Part shown: positions 26,881 through 34,702 of the stretch, one piece after another
How the letters are laid out: each line of letters starts with the position of its first letter
Position numbering within the stretch: the first letter of the stretch is position 1
Assembly: GCA_000817115.1 (NCBI GenBank)
Contig: JUEO01000001.1
Span: forward strand, 367,884 to 431,883
Origin: a marine actinobacterium MedAcidi-G2B
Lineage (GTDB): Bacteria; Actinomycetota; Acidimicrobiia; Acidimicrobiales; MedAcidi-G1
Direction: 5' to 3'
Length of the DNA: 64,000 nt
Made by a program: the position numbers and the translations under genes
Notes under the pieces: generated by a model
What the model was told of the DNA's origin: nothing
The model's input: the letters and a program-made list of their open reading frames with translations, nothing else
Databases searched by the model: none

Positions 26881-28326
26881 ATGTTTGAAACTCTTACAAA
26901 CCGTTTTGACGGAATAATAAAAAGAATACGCAGTAAAGGACTCCTGGGCCCAGAAGAGATTGAGGAAGTTTTAAAAGAAATACGTGCAGCTCTTCTTGAC
27001 GCAGATGTCAACTTGAAAGTAGTCCGTTTATTTCAAGAAAGAATCCGAGTTCGAGCTCTTGGGGAAGAGGTAAGTGGGGTACTGAACCCTGGTCAGCAAA
27101 TCGTTAAGATTGTTTCAGAGGAACTCACAAATATTCTTGGTGGAGAAGCAATCAAGATTACTTTTGCTTCTAAACCTCCCACGATTGTAATGCTCGCTGG
27201 ATTACAGGGGTCAGGAAAAACTACGACGGCCGCCAAACTCGCAAAATGGTTTAAAAGCCAGGGACGAAACCCGCTGCTTGTAGCTGCTGATTTAGCTCGT
27301 CCTGCTGCCGTTGATCAATTAAGGACACTAGGTTCCCAAGTCGAGGTTCCGGTCTTCAGTGAGATGTCAGATCCTGTAGCCGTAGCAAAATCCGGGCTAG
27401 AAGAAGCTCAACGGCTGGGGCGAGATGTCGTGATATGTGATACCGCAGGCCGACTCACTATTGATGAGTCCATGATGAAAGAGATCGGTGAGATTTCAGA
27501 GGCTATTTCTCCTCACTATACGTTCCTTGTTGTTGATGCCATGATTGGACAAGAAGCAGCATCAATTGCCGAAACATTCCATGAGGTCATTGAGTTTGAA
27601 GGAATTATTCTCACGAAACTTGATGGTGATGCACGTGGAGGAGCAGCCTTATCTATTAGTGAAGTAGTAGGCAAGCCTGTAACTTTTGCATCCAACGGAG
27701 AAAAGATTGAAGATTTCGAAATCTTCCATCCTGATCGTCTTGCTAGTCGCATTCTTGGGATGGGGGATATAGAAACTCTTATAGAGAAGGCAGAAGAGAC
27801 CTTCGAAAAAGAAAAATCTCAAGCAGCTATGGAAAGGATGCTTCAAGGAACCTTCACTCTTGATGATTTTCTTGACCAACTTCACCAAATAAGAAAGATG
27901 GGCCCAATTAGCAGCGTGATGGGGATGGTGCCGGGGGTGGTACAAACTGGACAGCAGTTAGATGAAGAAGCCGAAGAAAAAAGAATTAATCGGTTAGAGG
28001 GCATCATCCATTCGATGACTTCCTTAGAAAGAGCAACTCCAGAGATTATTGATGGTTCACGACGAAGCCGAATTGCACAGGGAAGTGGTACGCAACCATC
28101 TGAAGTTTCGCAGCTTGTAAAGCAATTTCGCGAAATGAAAAAAATGATGAAGAAAGTCCCTAAAGGACCAAAAGGGCGTAAATCAAAGAAACAAAAAAAT
28201 CGACAAAAAAGTGGAAGAACCTCAAATCCACCAATCAAAAAGGGACTTTCTTTGCCTGGATTGGGAGAAGATCAGGCAAAAGAAAAACTAAAAAATTTAG
28301 ATTTGAGTGATTTTGACTTTTCATAA
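26881..28326 (+). CDS. ffh: Signal recognition particle protein Ffh
   Basis: Ffh is the SRP GTPase that binds signal sequences and 4.5S RNA. The 481-residue protein has the N domain, the G domain with GLQGSGKTTTAAKLA near residue 105, DTAGRLTIDE near 190, TKLDGDARGGAAL near 246, and a methionine-containing M domain around 300-440. A basic KKMMKKVPKGPKGRKSKK stretch follows near 420. No 4.5S RNA gene was recognised nearby. Spacing places it in one operon with ftsY. Confidence 0.96.
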   Translation: MFETLTNRFDGIIKRIRSKGLLGPEEIEEVLKEIRAALLDADVNLKVVRLFQERIRVRALGEEVSGVLNPGQQIVKIVSEELTNILGGEAIKITFASKPPTIVMLAGLQGSGKTTTAAKLAKWFKSQGRNPLLVAADLARPAAVDQLRTLGSQVEVPVFSEMSDPVAVAKSGLEEAQRLGRDVVICDTAGRLTIDESMMKEIGEISEAISPHYTFLVVDAMIGQEAASIAETFHEVIEFEGIILTKLDGDARGGAALSISEVVGKPVTFASNGEKIEDFEIFHPDRLASRILGMGDIETLIEKAEETFEKEKSQAAMERMLQGTFTLDDFLDQLHQIRKMGPISSVMGMVPGVVQTGQQLDEEAEEKRINRLEGIIHSMTSLERATPEIIDGSRRSRIAQGSGTQPSEVSQLVKQFREMKKMMKKVPKGPKGRKSKKQKNRQKSGRTSNPPIKKGLSLPGLGEDQAKEKLKNLDLSDFDFS

Positions 28327-28463
28327 ATCTAGATATGTGCCAAAAAGGCTGCAAATCTGTTCATAATCGGGCAGACTGTTTCTCCGACTAGGTGCGTATC
28401 ATTAGTACCAAGAAATTAAGCCACATCGATTGAGTGGCACGAACAAATAGAGAGAGAGCCACT

Positions 28464-28865
28464 GTGGCTGTAAAACTTCGCCTTATGCGAATGGGAAAAA
28501 AGAAACAACCGACCTATCGAGTGGTAGCTGCAGATTCGCGCAAAGCGCGAAATGGCAGATTTATTGAAGTAGTAGGTTTTTATGATCCTCGTCAGGATCC
28601 ATCAGTAATTGAGATAGAGACTGAGCGAGCAGTGCACTGGCTCCAGCATGGTGCACAACCTTCTGAACGAGTTAAGAAACTGCTTCAAATATCGGGAGCG
28701 TGGGAATCCTTCTCTGGTGAAGCCTTTGTTCCACCCGAGCCAAAAGCAAAGAAAAAAGAAGAGGCTGCTGAAGAGGTAGTTGAAGAGGTAGTTGAAGAGG
28801 CTGCTGAAGAGGTAGTTGAAGAGGTAGTTGAAGAGGCTGCTGAAGAGGAAGAAGAAAATCAATGA
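28464..28865 (+). CDS. rpsP: 30S ribosomal protein S16 with repetitive acidic tail
   Basis: S16 is an early-assembling small-subunit protein. The GTG at 28464 gives MAVKLRLMRMGKKKQPTY, the conserved start; the reading from 28434 adds ten residues that do not fit. The core ends near residue 85, and a Lys/Glu tail follows, built from E-E-V-V and E-E-A-A units. The tail DNA is a 36-bp tandem repeat (28761-28796, 28797-28832) plus a partial third copy. Standard S16 is 80-90 residues; this is 133. The stop overlaps khpA by 4 bases (ATGA). Confidence 0.95.
   Translation: MAVKLRLMRMGKKKQPTYRVVAADSRKARNGRFIEVVGFYDPRQDPSVIEIETERAVHWLQHGAQPSERVKKLLQISGAWESFSGEAFVPPEPKAKKKEEAAEEVVEEVVEEAAEEVVEEVVEEAAEEEEENQ
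28761..28847 (+). repeat. 36-bp in-frame tandem repeat in the S16 tail
   Basis: Two identical 36-bp units (28761-28796 and 28797-28832) each begin GAGGCTGCTGAAGAGGTAGT, and a third partial copy starts at 28833. Each unit encodes twelve residues of alternating E-E-A-A and E-E-V-V-E-E-V-V. The reading frame is preserved, so copy-number changes would alter only tail length. Confidence 0.85.
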
Positions 28866-29110
28866 GTGGACAAGCTTCAACCGCAGAGGGCGTACTTGAG
28901 TACTTAATCAAGTCAATTGTAGAAAACCCAGATGCGGTAGAAATAGAAGTCAGTGAAGACGAGCGTTGCACTTTTTCAGTAACTGTGGCAGATGATGATA
29001 TGGGTCGAGTAATCGGTAAGAGAGGACGAGTCGCAAATGCTATTAGAACTATTGTTCGCGCAGCGGCAGTTCGTGATGAAATTGAGATCGATGTCGATTT
29101 CGTTGACTAG
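28862..29110 (+). CDS. khpA: KH-domain RNA-binding protein KhpA
   Basis: This 82-residue single KH-domain protein binds RNA and in Gram-positive bacteria pairs with KhpB to influence cell-wall and division genes. The GxxG loop is MGRVIGKRGRVANAIRTIV near residues 46-64. Length and the position between rpsP and rimM are typical. It starts inside the rpsP stop (ATGA), so the two are coupled. No KhpB (Jag) gene is in the window. Confidence 0.93.
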   Translation: MSGQASTAEGVLEYLIKSIVENPDAVEIEVSEDERCTFSVTVADDDMGRVIGKRGRVANAIRTIVRAAAVRDEIEIDVDFVD

Positions 29111-29129
29111 ATTTTAAATACGGGTTTCA

Positions 29130-29630
29130 ATGAAGAGCCCCGATGATTCAAACCTTCTAGAAGTTGGTCGAATAGATCGTGCACATGGTGTTAAAGGCGA
29201 AGTAATAGTAAATCTAATCACAGACCGAATAGAGCGTTTATCAAAGGGCTCAAAACTTCAGACTCCAAAAGGGGATCTAACGGTTCAAAATAGTCGATCC
29301 CATCAGCATCGGTATCTCGTTGTATTTGAAGAAATAGAAAATCGAGAGTCTGCGGAGGAATGGAGAGGCGTAACTCTTCATGCTGAACCAATCGAAGACC
29401 CAGACGATGACACTTTATGGGTTCATGATTTAGTGGGAGCGGAAGTAATAGACCAACATGGAATATCTCATGGGCCTGTTGCTGCAATAATTTCTAATCC
29501 AGCAAGTGATCTGTTAGAACTTCAAGATGGATCTTTAGTTCCTTTGACATTCGCAATAGACATCCAGCCTAAAAAACTTATATCGGTTGTAGTACCCAAA
29601 GGCCTCTTTGAAGAGGAAGAGAAGCAATGA
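29130..29630 (+). CDS. rimM: Ribosome maturation factor RimM
   Basis: RimM binds S19 and helps assemble the 30S head. The 166-residue product has an N-terminal RimM domain starting [16 protein letters not shown] and a C-terminal PRC-barrel with [11 protein letters not shown] near residue 92 and [15 protein letters not shown]. Length is normal. Its stop overlaps the trmD start by 4 bases. The rpsP-khpA-rimM-trmD-rplS order is the standard actinobacterial and firmicute block. Confidence 0.95.
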   Translation: MKSPDDSNLLEVGRIDRAHGVKGEVIVNLITDRIERLSKGSKLQTPKGDLTVQNSRSHQHRYLVVFEEIENRESAEEWRGVTLHAEPIEDPDDDTLWVHDLVGAEVIDQHGISHGPVAAIISNPASDLLELQDGSLVPLTFAIDIQPKKLISVVVPKGLFEEEEKQ

Positions 29631-30361
29631 CACTTAAAATTGATGTCTTTACCATTTTCCCAGAAATGATAGATAACTATGCGTCTCAAAGTATTTTGGG
29701 AAGATCGCAGGACAAAGACTTATTGGAAGTGAAGAGCCACGACCTAAGAGATTATGCAGAAGGCCCTCATCGAACCGTTGATGATAGCCCCTTTGGTGGA
29801 GGCCCCGGGATGGTGTTGATGCCAGAACCGGTATTTAACGCTATAGACACTGTCAAACCACCAAGGCCATTGATATTACTTAGTCCGAGTGGAAGAAAAT
29901 TTGATCATGAAGCTGCTACCGAGTTAGCTGAATTAGAAGAGTTTTCTCTTCTTTGTGGACGCTATGAAGGAGTGGATGAACGTATTCGTACACGCCTTTG
30001 TGATGATGAAATTTCTATAGGCGACTACGTACTTGCTGGAGGTGAGCTCGCGGCTTTGGTCATCGTTGAAGCGGTTGCGCGTCTCCGCCAGGGAGTGCTT
30101 GGGAATGTAGATTCAGCGAGTGACGAATCCTTTGCCGATGGCCTCTTGGAACACCCGCACTACACAAGGCCTGCAGAATTTCGTGGAGATGAAGTACCAC
30201 CGACTTTGTTATCTGGAAACCATGAAGAAATTAGACGTTGGCGCAAAATCCAGTCTTTATTGATGACTTCTCGTAGGCGCCCCGATCTTATAACCAAGCG
30301 TGGTGGATTAACTCAGGAAGAATTAGAGCAATTGAAGGAGATTGACAAACATAAAAATTAA
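29627..30361 (+). CDS. trmD: tRNA (guanine37-N1)-methyltransferase
   Basis: TrmD methylates G37 next to the anticodon, preventing +1 frameshifting. The 244-residue protein has the N-terminal FTIFPEMID, the substrate loop [13 protein letters not shown] near residue 53, and the trefoil-knot SAM site [13 protein letters not shown] near 110 with [14 protein letters not shown]. The HPHYTRP motif near 176 is present. It is complete and coupled to rimM. Confidence 0.96.
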   Translation: MTLKIDVFTIFPEMIDNYASQSILGRSQDKDLLEVKSHDLRDYAEGPHRTVDDSPFGGGPGMVLMPEPVFNAIDTVKPPRPLILLSPSGRKFDHEAATELAELEEFSLLCGRYEGVDERIRTRLCDDEISIGDYVLAGGELAALVIVEAVARLRQGVLGNVDSASDESFADGLLEHPHYTRPAEFRGDEVPPTLLSGNHEEIRRWRKIQSLLMTSRRRPDLITKRGGLTQEELEQLKEIDKHKN

Positions 30362-30404
30362 TAGGGGTGAATCTTCTCAGATGCCTCTACACTTATTGTG
30401 CGAC

Positions 30405-30417
30405 CGAACACGGTTCG
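30405..30417 (+). promoter_or_regulatory. Small hairpin in rplS leader
   Basis: CGAAC (30405-30409) and GTTCG (30413-30417) enclose a 3-base loop in the 89-base gap between trmD and rplS, followed by CTTTAATTCT. It could be an attenuator or an L19 leader element, but the stem is only 5 bp, so the call is weak. Confidence 0.2.
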
Positions 30418-30450
30418 CTTTAATTCTGACCAATTCGTTGAGGATACAAA

Positions 30451-30798
30451 ATGCAACCCACAGACCTCGTCGATCAACAAAATCTCCGAGATGATATTCC
30501 TGACTTCAATTCAGGTGACACTGTTAAAGTGTACGTTCGGGTTGTTGAGGGCAACAGGCAACGAGTACAAGTCTTTGAAGGTATAGTTCTTCGACGCCAA
30601 GGAAGCGGAGTCCGTGAAACTTTCACGGTCAGAAAGCTCAGCTTTAGTGTTGGAGTAGAGCGCACATTTCCAGTTCATTCACCGGTTATAGAAAAAATAG
30701 AGGTGGTTACTCAAGGTGATGTGCGACGAGCAAAACTTTATTATTTGAGAGACCGGATAGGTAAGAGAGCCAAAGTCAAAGAAAAGCGTGACTGGTAG
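30451..30798 (+). CDS. rplS: 50S ribosomal protein L19
   Basis: L19 sits at the 30S-50S interface. The 115-residue protein carries [33 protein letters not shown] and [17 protein letters not shown], the family core, and ends with the basic [11 protein letters not shown]. Length is standard. In many actinobacteria lepB and rnhB come next; here the strand switches to two small minus-strand genes. Confidence 0.96.
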   Translation: MQPTDLVDQQNLRDDIPDFNSGDTVKVYVRVVEGNRQRVQVFEGIVLRRQGSGVRETFTVRKLSFSVGVERTFPVHSPVIEKIEVVTQGDVRRAKLYYLRDRIGKRAKVKEKRDW

Positions 30799-30809
30799 TT
30801 CTCAAGTAA

Positions 30810-31001
30810 CTAAATCCTTTTATTCCAACATCCCCGGTGCCAATGGCGTCTCAAATCCGGAGCTTCAATCGGAACAACAACTACGTGCCCTAGGCCTTCA
30901 GGTATATCTCGATTGCAACCTGGACAAATATATTTTTTAACTGCCTGGTAAGGCTGTATTGATTTAACTTCAATTTCCCCAAAGATTTCTGGATTCTCCA
31001 T
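30810..31001 (-). CDS. Small zinc-binding protein with C-x2-C and H-x-H-x2-C
   Basis: This 63-residue protein has YICPGCNRDIPEG (C26, C29) and RRHWHRGCW (H53, H55, C58), plus a histidine in LGHVVV, so a single zinc site is likely. Short proteins with the ICPGC...RHWHxxCW pattern are widespread in actinobacteria and often carry an uninformative 'ATP/GTP-binding' label; their function is unknown to me. It begins 5 bases after the stop of the 36-residue membrane protein gene, so the two probably form one minus-strand transcript. Confidence 0.75.
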   Translation of the reverse strand: MENPEIFGEIEVKSIQPYQAVKKYICPGCNRDIPEGLGHVVVVPIEAPDLRRHWHRGCWNKRI

Positions 31002-31006
31002 CCTGA

Positions 31007-31117
31007 CTATCCTAAGAAAGCCCAGAGTAGAAGAATTAAAGCCACCGCTATCGCTGAAATAACAAAAGCGAAGTCACTCGGGCGACGACGGTGAGGACGA
31101 TTTGGATTAAAACCCAT
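31007..31117 (-). CDS. Single-pass small membrane protein (36 aa)
   Basis: On the minus strand an ATG (31115-31117) opens a 36-residue ORF ending at TAG 31007-31009. It reads MGFNPNRPHRRRPSDFAF followed by a 17-residue hydrophobic helix ending LLLWAFLG. A positively charged N-terminus before one helix is a credible small integral membrane protein. It lies 5 bases upstream of the zinc-protein gene. The divergent cytochrome start is 1 or 25 bases away depending on start choice. I cannot assign a function. Confidence 0.55.
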   Translation of the reverse strand: MGFNPNRPHRRRPSDFAFVISAIAVALILLLWAFLG

Positions 31118-31142
31118 ATTGATCAGTATCGTCGGTAATCTA

Positions 31143-31478
31143 ATGCGATCACACTTTTCAACTTTGGTTTTATCTTTCTTTTTTTCTTCACTGATTGCTG
31201 CTGGGTGTGTAGTTTCAGCGCCTGATGTCCCTGAAGGTTCTGATCAATCTTTAATTAAAGGACGCGAAGTTTGGACAACTTTCTGCGCTTCATGTCATGG
31301 GCCATCAGGTTCTGGAGGACGCGGACCGTCTTTGAAAGAAATAGAAAACAACTACCCATCTTTACCAGATATCTCCATGATCATCAGTGAAGGCCGTAAC
31401 GGCATGCCATCATTTAAAGACACCCTTGATCAAGAAGAAATAAAATCAGTCGCCAGATATATTCAAGAGGTGCTCTAA
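31143..31478 (+). CDS. c-type cytochrome lipoprotein
   Basis: This 111-residue exported protein (from the ATG at 31143) is predicted to be a lipoprotein. The signal peptide ends LIAAGC, a lipobox with Cys near residue 22. The haem site is FCASCHG (C48, C51, H52), and a likely axial Met is in RNGMPSF near residue 90, making it a small class I cytochrome c. TTG 31119 would add eight residues. It lies alone between rplS and rpsB, so its redox partner is not given by context. Confidence 0.85.
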   Translation: MRSHFSTLVLSFFFSSLIAAGCVVSAPDVPEGSDQSLIKGREVWTTFCASCHGPSGSGGRGPSLKEIENNYPSLPDISMIISEGRNGMPSFKDTLDQEEIKSVARYIQEVL

Positions 31479-31632
31479 AGGTCTCTTGTTCTGTACCTGT
31501 CTAACTTTCATTCCGATACACTCACATAGACCAGACAACCGTTTGGTTACAAAAATATTCACCCGATTAACCCACGGTCGCCTATAGGCGCCAAATCGAG
31601 GTAAGAACAACCGATGGGAAAGGAAACACGAC

Positions 31633-32568
31633 ATGGCAGTCGTAAGTATGAAGCAATTGCTTGAAGCAGGGGTCCATTTCGGACATCAAACGAGTCGATG
31701 GAACCCAAAAATGCAAAGGTTTATTCACGGAGAACGATCCGGGATATACATTATTGATCTCCAACAAACACTCAGTTGTATCGAGAGTGCTTATGGTTTC
31801 ACTCGAGATCTTGTAGCGAACGGAGGAAGAGTCCTATTCGTTGGAACAAAACGACAAGCACAAGATCCAATTCGTTCGTATGCAGAGAAATGTGGAATGC
31901 CCTATGTGAACCAAAGATGGCTTGGTGGGATGCTCACAAACTTTCAAACAATTTCAAAACGAGTGGCGAAGATGCAGGAATATCAACGCATGCGCAGCTC
32001 GGGAGAATTCGAAGTGATGCCTAAAAAAGAGGCTTTACAATTCTCCAGAGAACTAGAAAAATTGGAAAGAAACTTATCGGGAATAAGCGATATGAAGTCC
32101 CTACCAGAAGCAATTTTTGTTATGGATACTGTTCGGGAACATATAGCGATCACGGAAGCGAACAAATTAGGAATACCAGTAATTGCAGTTCTAGACACTG
32201 ACTGTGACCCAGATGTAATTCAATATCCAATTCCCGGTAATGATGACGCAATTCGCTCCGGGAGATTGCTTTGCCGGGTGATGTCAGACGCGATAGAAGA
32301 AGGACGTTTTATTGCCAACTCTTTAAACAAGGGAGACGACGCGCCTTCTCTTGACTCAGAGGACAAAGCCACTGAACAGGCACAGGCACAGGCACAGGCA
32401 GAAGCTGAAGCCATAGAACGAGAAATGCGTGTGGCGGAAAAGCTTCAATCAGAATCGGATGAAGCCTTATTAGAAGAAGTTAACGAAGAAGTTAACGAAG
32501 AAGTTAACGAAGAAGTTAACGAAGAAGTTAACGAAGAAGTTAACGAAGAAGCTAACGAAGGAGCCTAA
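31633..32568 (+). CDS. rpsB: 30S ribosomal protein S2 with repetitive acidic tail
   Basis: S2 is a late-assembling protein of the 30S platform. The 311-residue protein has [20 protein letters not shown] at the start, FVGTKRQAQ near residue 72, RWLGGMLTN near 96 and [10 protein letters not shown] near 192. The core ends near 235. A Gln/Ala/Glu-rich linker follows, then six exact E-E-V-N units and one E-E-A-N. The tail DNA is a 12-bp tandem repeat. It is translated just before tsf, whose ATG is 2 bases after the stop. Confidence 0.96.
   Translation: MAVVSMKQLLEAGVHFGHQTSRWNPKMQRFIHGERSGIYIIDLQQTLSCIESAYGFTRDLVANGGRVLFVGTKRQAQDPIRSYAEKCGMPYVNQRWLGGMLTNFQTISKRVAKMQEYQRMRSSGEFEVMPKKEALQFSRELEKLERNLSGISDMKSLPEAIFVMDTVREHIAITEANKLGIPVIAVLDTDCDPDVIQYPIPGNDDAIRSGRLLCRVMSDAIEEGRFIANSLNKGDDAPSLDSEDKATEQAQAQAQAEAEAIEREMRVAEKLQSESDEALLEEVNEEVNEEVNEEVNEEVNEEVNEEANEGA
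32473..32556 (+). repeat. 12-bp in-frame tandem repeat in the S2 tail (7 units)
   Basis: GAAGAAGTTAAC occurs six times without change from 32473 to 32544, followed by one variant unit GAAGAAGCTAAC (32545-32556). Each unit encodes E-E-V-N (the last E-E-A-N). The unit is four codons, so unit gain or loss keeps the frame. The tsf ribosome site lies just after it. Confidence 0.95.
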
Positions 32569-32570
32569 TC

Positions 32571-33362
32571 ATGACAGATGTGACTGCTCAGGATGTCAAA
32601 TCATTAAGAGACGCTACTGGTGCTGGAATGATGGATGCAAAAAAGGCTTTAATTGAAGCCGGTGGAGACGCTGAAGCGGCAGCTCAGATACTAAGAGAGA
32701 AAGGTCTAGCGAAAGCGGCTACTCGGACTGATCGAGAGAACGCCGAAGGTGCAGTATCAGTCCTTGTAGAGGGAAACAAAGCCGTTCTTGTGCATGTTAA
32801 GTGCGAAACGGACTTTTCTGCAAAATCTGAACAATTTCTGAATTTTGTTAATTCTTTAACATCGGATGTTCTTTCCCAAGGAGCAGCAGCTGTAGATAAT
32901 CACGCTCAAGAACTTGATGATCTCCGCTTATCAGTAAAGGAAAATGTTGAGATCGGAAAAGTTGAAGTAGTGGAAGCAGCAGATGGAAATCTCTTAGACA
33001 TCTATGTCCATAAGCAGGACGGAAGAGGCGTTAACGGAGTGATCATTGAAGGAAAAGCTGTGGACCAAGAGACGCTTCATCAGGTCGCACTTCATGTGGC
33101 ATTTGCTAAACCAGCTGCCCTGACGCGAGAAGAAGTGTCACAAGAAGCTATAGAGAAAGAGCGTGCAGCCCTTCTTGAAATAACTAAAGCCGAAGGAAAG
33201 CCAGAACAAGCATGGGAAAAAATAGTTGAAGGACGACTTACTGGATGGTTCAGGGAGTCAGTATTGCTTGACCAAGGACTCCATGGCGACAAGACTCCAG
33301 TTAAGGATTCTTTAGGTGGCGGAGAAATAGTTCGTTTCGTCCAAGCCTATCTCGGAGGTTGA
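32571..33362 (+). CDS. tsf: Elongation factor Ts
   Basis: EF-Ts exchanges GDP for GTP on EF-Tu. The 263-residue protein has the N-terminal UBA-like helix with [16 protein letters not shown] near residue 12, [15 protein letters not shown] near 75, and a C-terminal coiled region ending FVQAYLGG. Length is typical of the short Gram-positive type. AAGGAGCC in the end of rpsB serves as its ribosome site. The pyrH start is inside or just after its stop. Confidence 0.96.
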   Translation: MTDVTAQDVKSLRDATGAGMMDAKKALIEAGGDAEAAAQILREKGLAKAATRTDRENAEGAVSVLVEGNKAVLVHVKCETDFSAKSEQFLNFVNSLTSDVLSQGAAAVDNHAQELDDLRLSVKENVEIGKVEVVEAADGNLLDIYVHKQDGRGVNGVIIEGKAVDQETLHQVALHVAFAKPAALTREEVSQEAIEKERAALLEITKAEGKPEQAWEKIVEGRLTGWFRESVLLDQGLHGDKTPVKDSLGGGEIVRFVQAYLGG

Positions 33363-33364
33363 GT

Positions 33365-34096
33365 TTGTCTGACAAAGATTCTGCTCGATGGAGTCGAGTG
33401 CTTCTCAAAGTTTCCGGCGAAGCATTTGCCGGGGATAACGGGTATGGCATTGACGGCGAAATCGTCACTCAAATCGCCAAAGAAATTGTTGATGTCAGAG
33501 AAGCTTTCAATGTTGATCTAGCAGTAGTCGTAGGAGGCGGAAATATTTGGCGAGGAATGTCTGGCGCTGGATCAGGAATGGATCGAGCACAAGCTGATTA
33601 CATGGGCATGCTCGCAACATCGATTAACGCCTTAGCTCTCCAAGACACCTTAGAGCAGTTGGGCCAACCTACTCGAGTGCAAACAGCAATACATATGGCA
33701 CAAATCGCCGAACCCTATATACGTCGCCGAGCTATTCGGCACTTAGAAAAAGGGAGAGTCGTAATTTTTGCTGGTGGAACGGGAAATCCTTTTTTTACTA
33801 CTGATACCGCAGCTGCTTTAAGGGCCGTAGAAATGGAAGCAGAGGTATTACTCAAAGGATCACATTCGGGAACAGATGGCATTTATACCGCAGATCCTAG
33901 AATTGAATCAGATGCGCAAAAAATTGATCAAATCAGCCATATTGAAGTAATTAAACAAGGACTTCAACCAATGGACTCAACCGCTATCACTCTTTGTATG
34001 GATAACCACTTGCCCATCGTTATGTTTGACTTGATGAGTTCCGGCAATGTGCGATCCATACTTGCTGGTGAACCTGTCGGTACTCTAGTTACTTAA
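33365..34096 (+). CDS. pyrH: UMP kinase
   Basis: UMP kinase phosphorylates UMP to UDP and is usually controlled by GTP and UTP. The protein, about 243 residues, has the amino-acid-kinase fold with [11 protein letters not shown] near residue 11, [10 protein letters not shown] near 54, the UMP-binding [20 protein letters not shown] near 139, and DGIYTADPR near 171. I choose TTG 33365 over TTG 33359, because the GGAGG at 33354-33358 abuts the earlier codon but is correctly spaced for the later one. tsf-pyrH-frr order is standard. Confidence 0.94.
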   Translation: MSDKDSARWSRVLLKVSGEAFAGDNGYGIDGEIVTQIAKEIVDVREAFNVDLAVVVGGGNIWRGMSGAGSGMDRAQADYMGMLATSINALALQDTLEQLGQPTRVQTAIHMAQIAEPYIRRRAIRHLEKGRVVIFAGGTGNPFFTTDTAAALRAVEMEAEVLLKGSHSGTDGIYTADPRIESDAQKIDQISHIEVIKQGLQPMDSTAITLCMDNHLPIVMFDLMSSGNVRSILAGEPVGTLVT

Positions 34097-34108
34097 CAAG
34101 GAGAGACG

Positions 34109-34678
34109 TTGAGCGACGAAATGATTCAAATGGTGCTTGAAGAAGCAGAAGAGCGCATGACAGAAGCAGTTGCTCATTCAAAAAAAGAATTTTCAACCAT
34201 ACGCACAGGTAGAGCTTCCTCTTCGTTAGTTGAGCGTATTTCTGTTGATGCGTATGGGGTAGAGATGAAGTTGCAGGAATTAGCTAGTTTCTCCGTTCCA
34301 GAAGCACGTCAGTTACTGATAACCCCTCATGATCCAGGAAATGTAGTAGCTGTTGAAAAGGCAATCACTAAAGCAGAACTTGGTCTGACCCCCAGTAATG
34401 ATGGTCATTCAATAAGGTTGTCTTTCCCAGAGTTAACACAAGAAAGGCGACATGAATTAGTCCGAATGGTCAACAGTATGGCTGAAGAAGGAAAAAATCG
34501 ACTTCGGGGACAAAGGAGAAACGGCCGCAAGGATCTCGATGATATTAGTGGTAGTGCAGGTGTATCAGAAGACGATATCAAACATGCGTCTGACCGCCTT
34601 GATGAACTTATACACAAACATGAGGCTGTCATTGATCAAGCTAGAGCATCAAAGGAAAGTGAACTACTTGAGGTCTAG
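34109..34678 (+). CDS. frr: Ribosome recycling factor
   Basis: RRF splits post-termination ribosomes with EF-G. The 189-residue protein has the long-helix core with STIRTGRASSSLVERI near residue 30, the small domain with QELASFSVPEARQLLITP, and LTQERRHELVRMV near 108. Length is standard. Translation starts at TTG with AAGGAGAG eight bases ahead. The gene lies 12 bases after pyrH. Confidence 0.96.
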   Translation: MSDEMIQMVLEEAEERMTEAVAHSKKEFSTIRTGRASSSLVERISVDAYGVEMKLQELASFSVPEARQLLITPHDPGNVVAVEKAITKAELGLTPSNDGHSIRLSFPELTQERRHELVRMVNSMAEEGKNRLRGQRRNGRKDLDDISGSAGVSEDDIKHASDRLDELIHKHEAVIDQARASKESELLEV

Positions 34679-34702
34679 GCTTAAGGTAATTCAGGAGAAA
34701 TA

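Noticed and set aside
28327..28463. Possible 4.5S RNA or tRNA between ffh and rpsP
   Set aside because: No GGAA-tetraloop helix or cloverleaf could be drawn in the 137 bases.
28602..28971. Minus-strand ORFs of F/L/S-rich composition across rpsP-khpA
   Set aside because: Antisense of the 36-bp GAG/GTT repeat; no conserved features.
30398..30586. Plus-strand ORF ahead of rplS
   Set aside because: It overlaps the rplS start in another frame and has no recognisable domain; the L19 frame is certain.
32473..32556. Short direct repeats resembling a CRISPR array
   Set aside because: Units are contiguous 12-bp copies with no spacers and lie in frame in rpsB, so they are a coding minisatellite.
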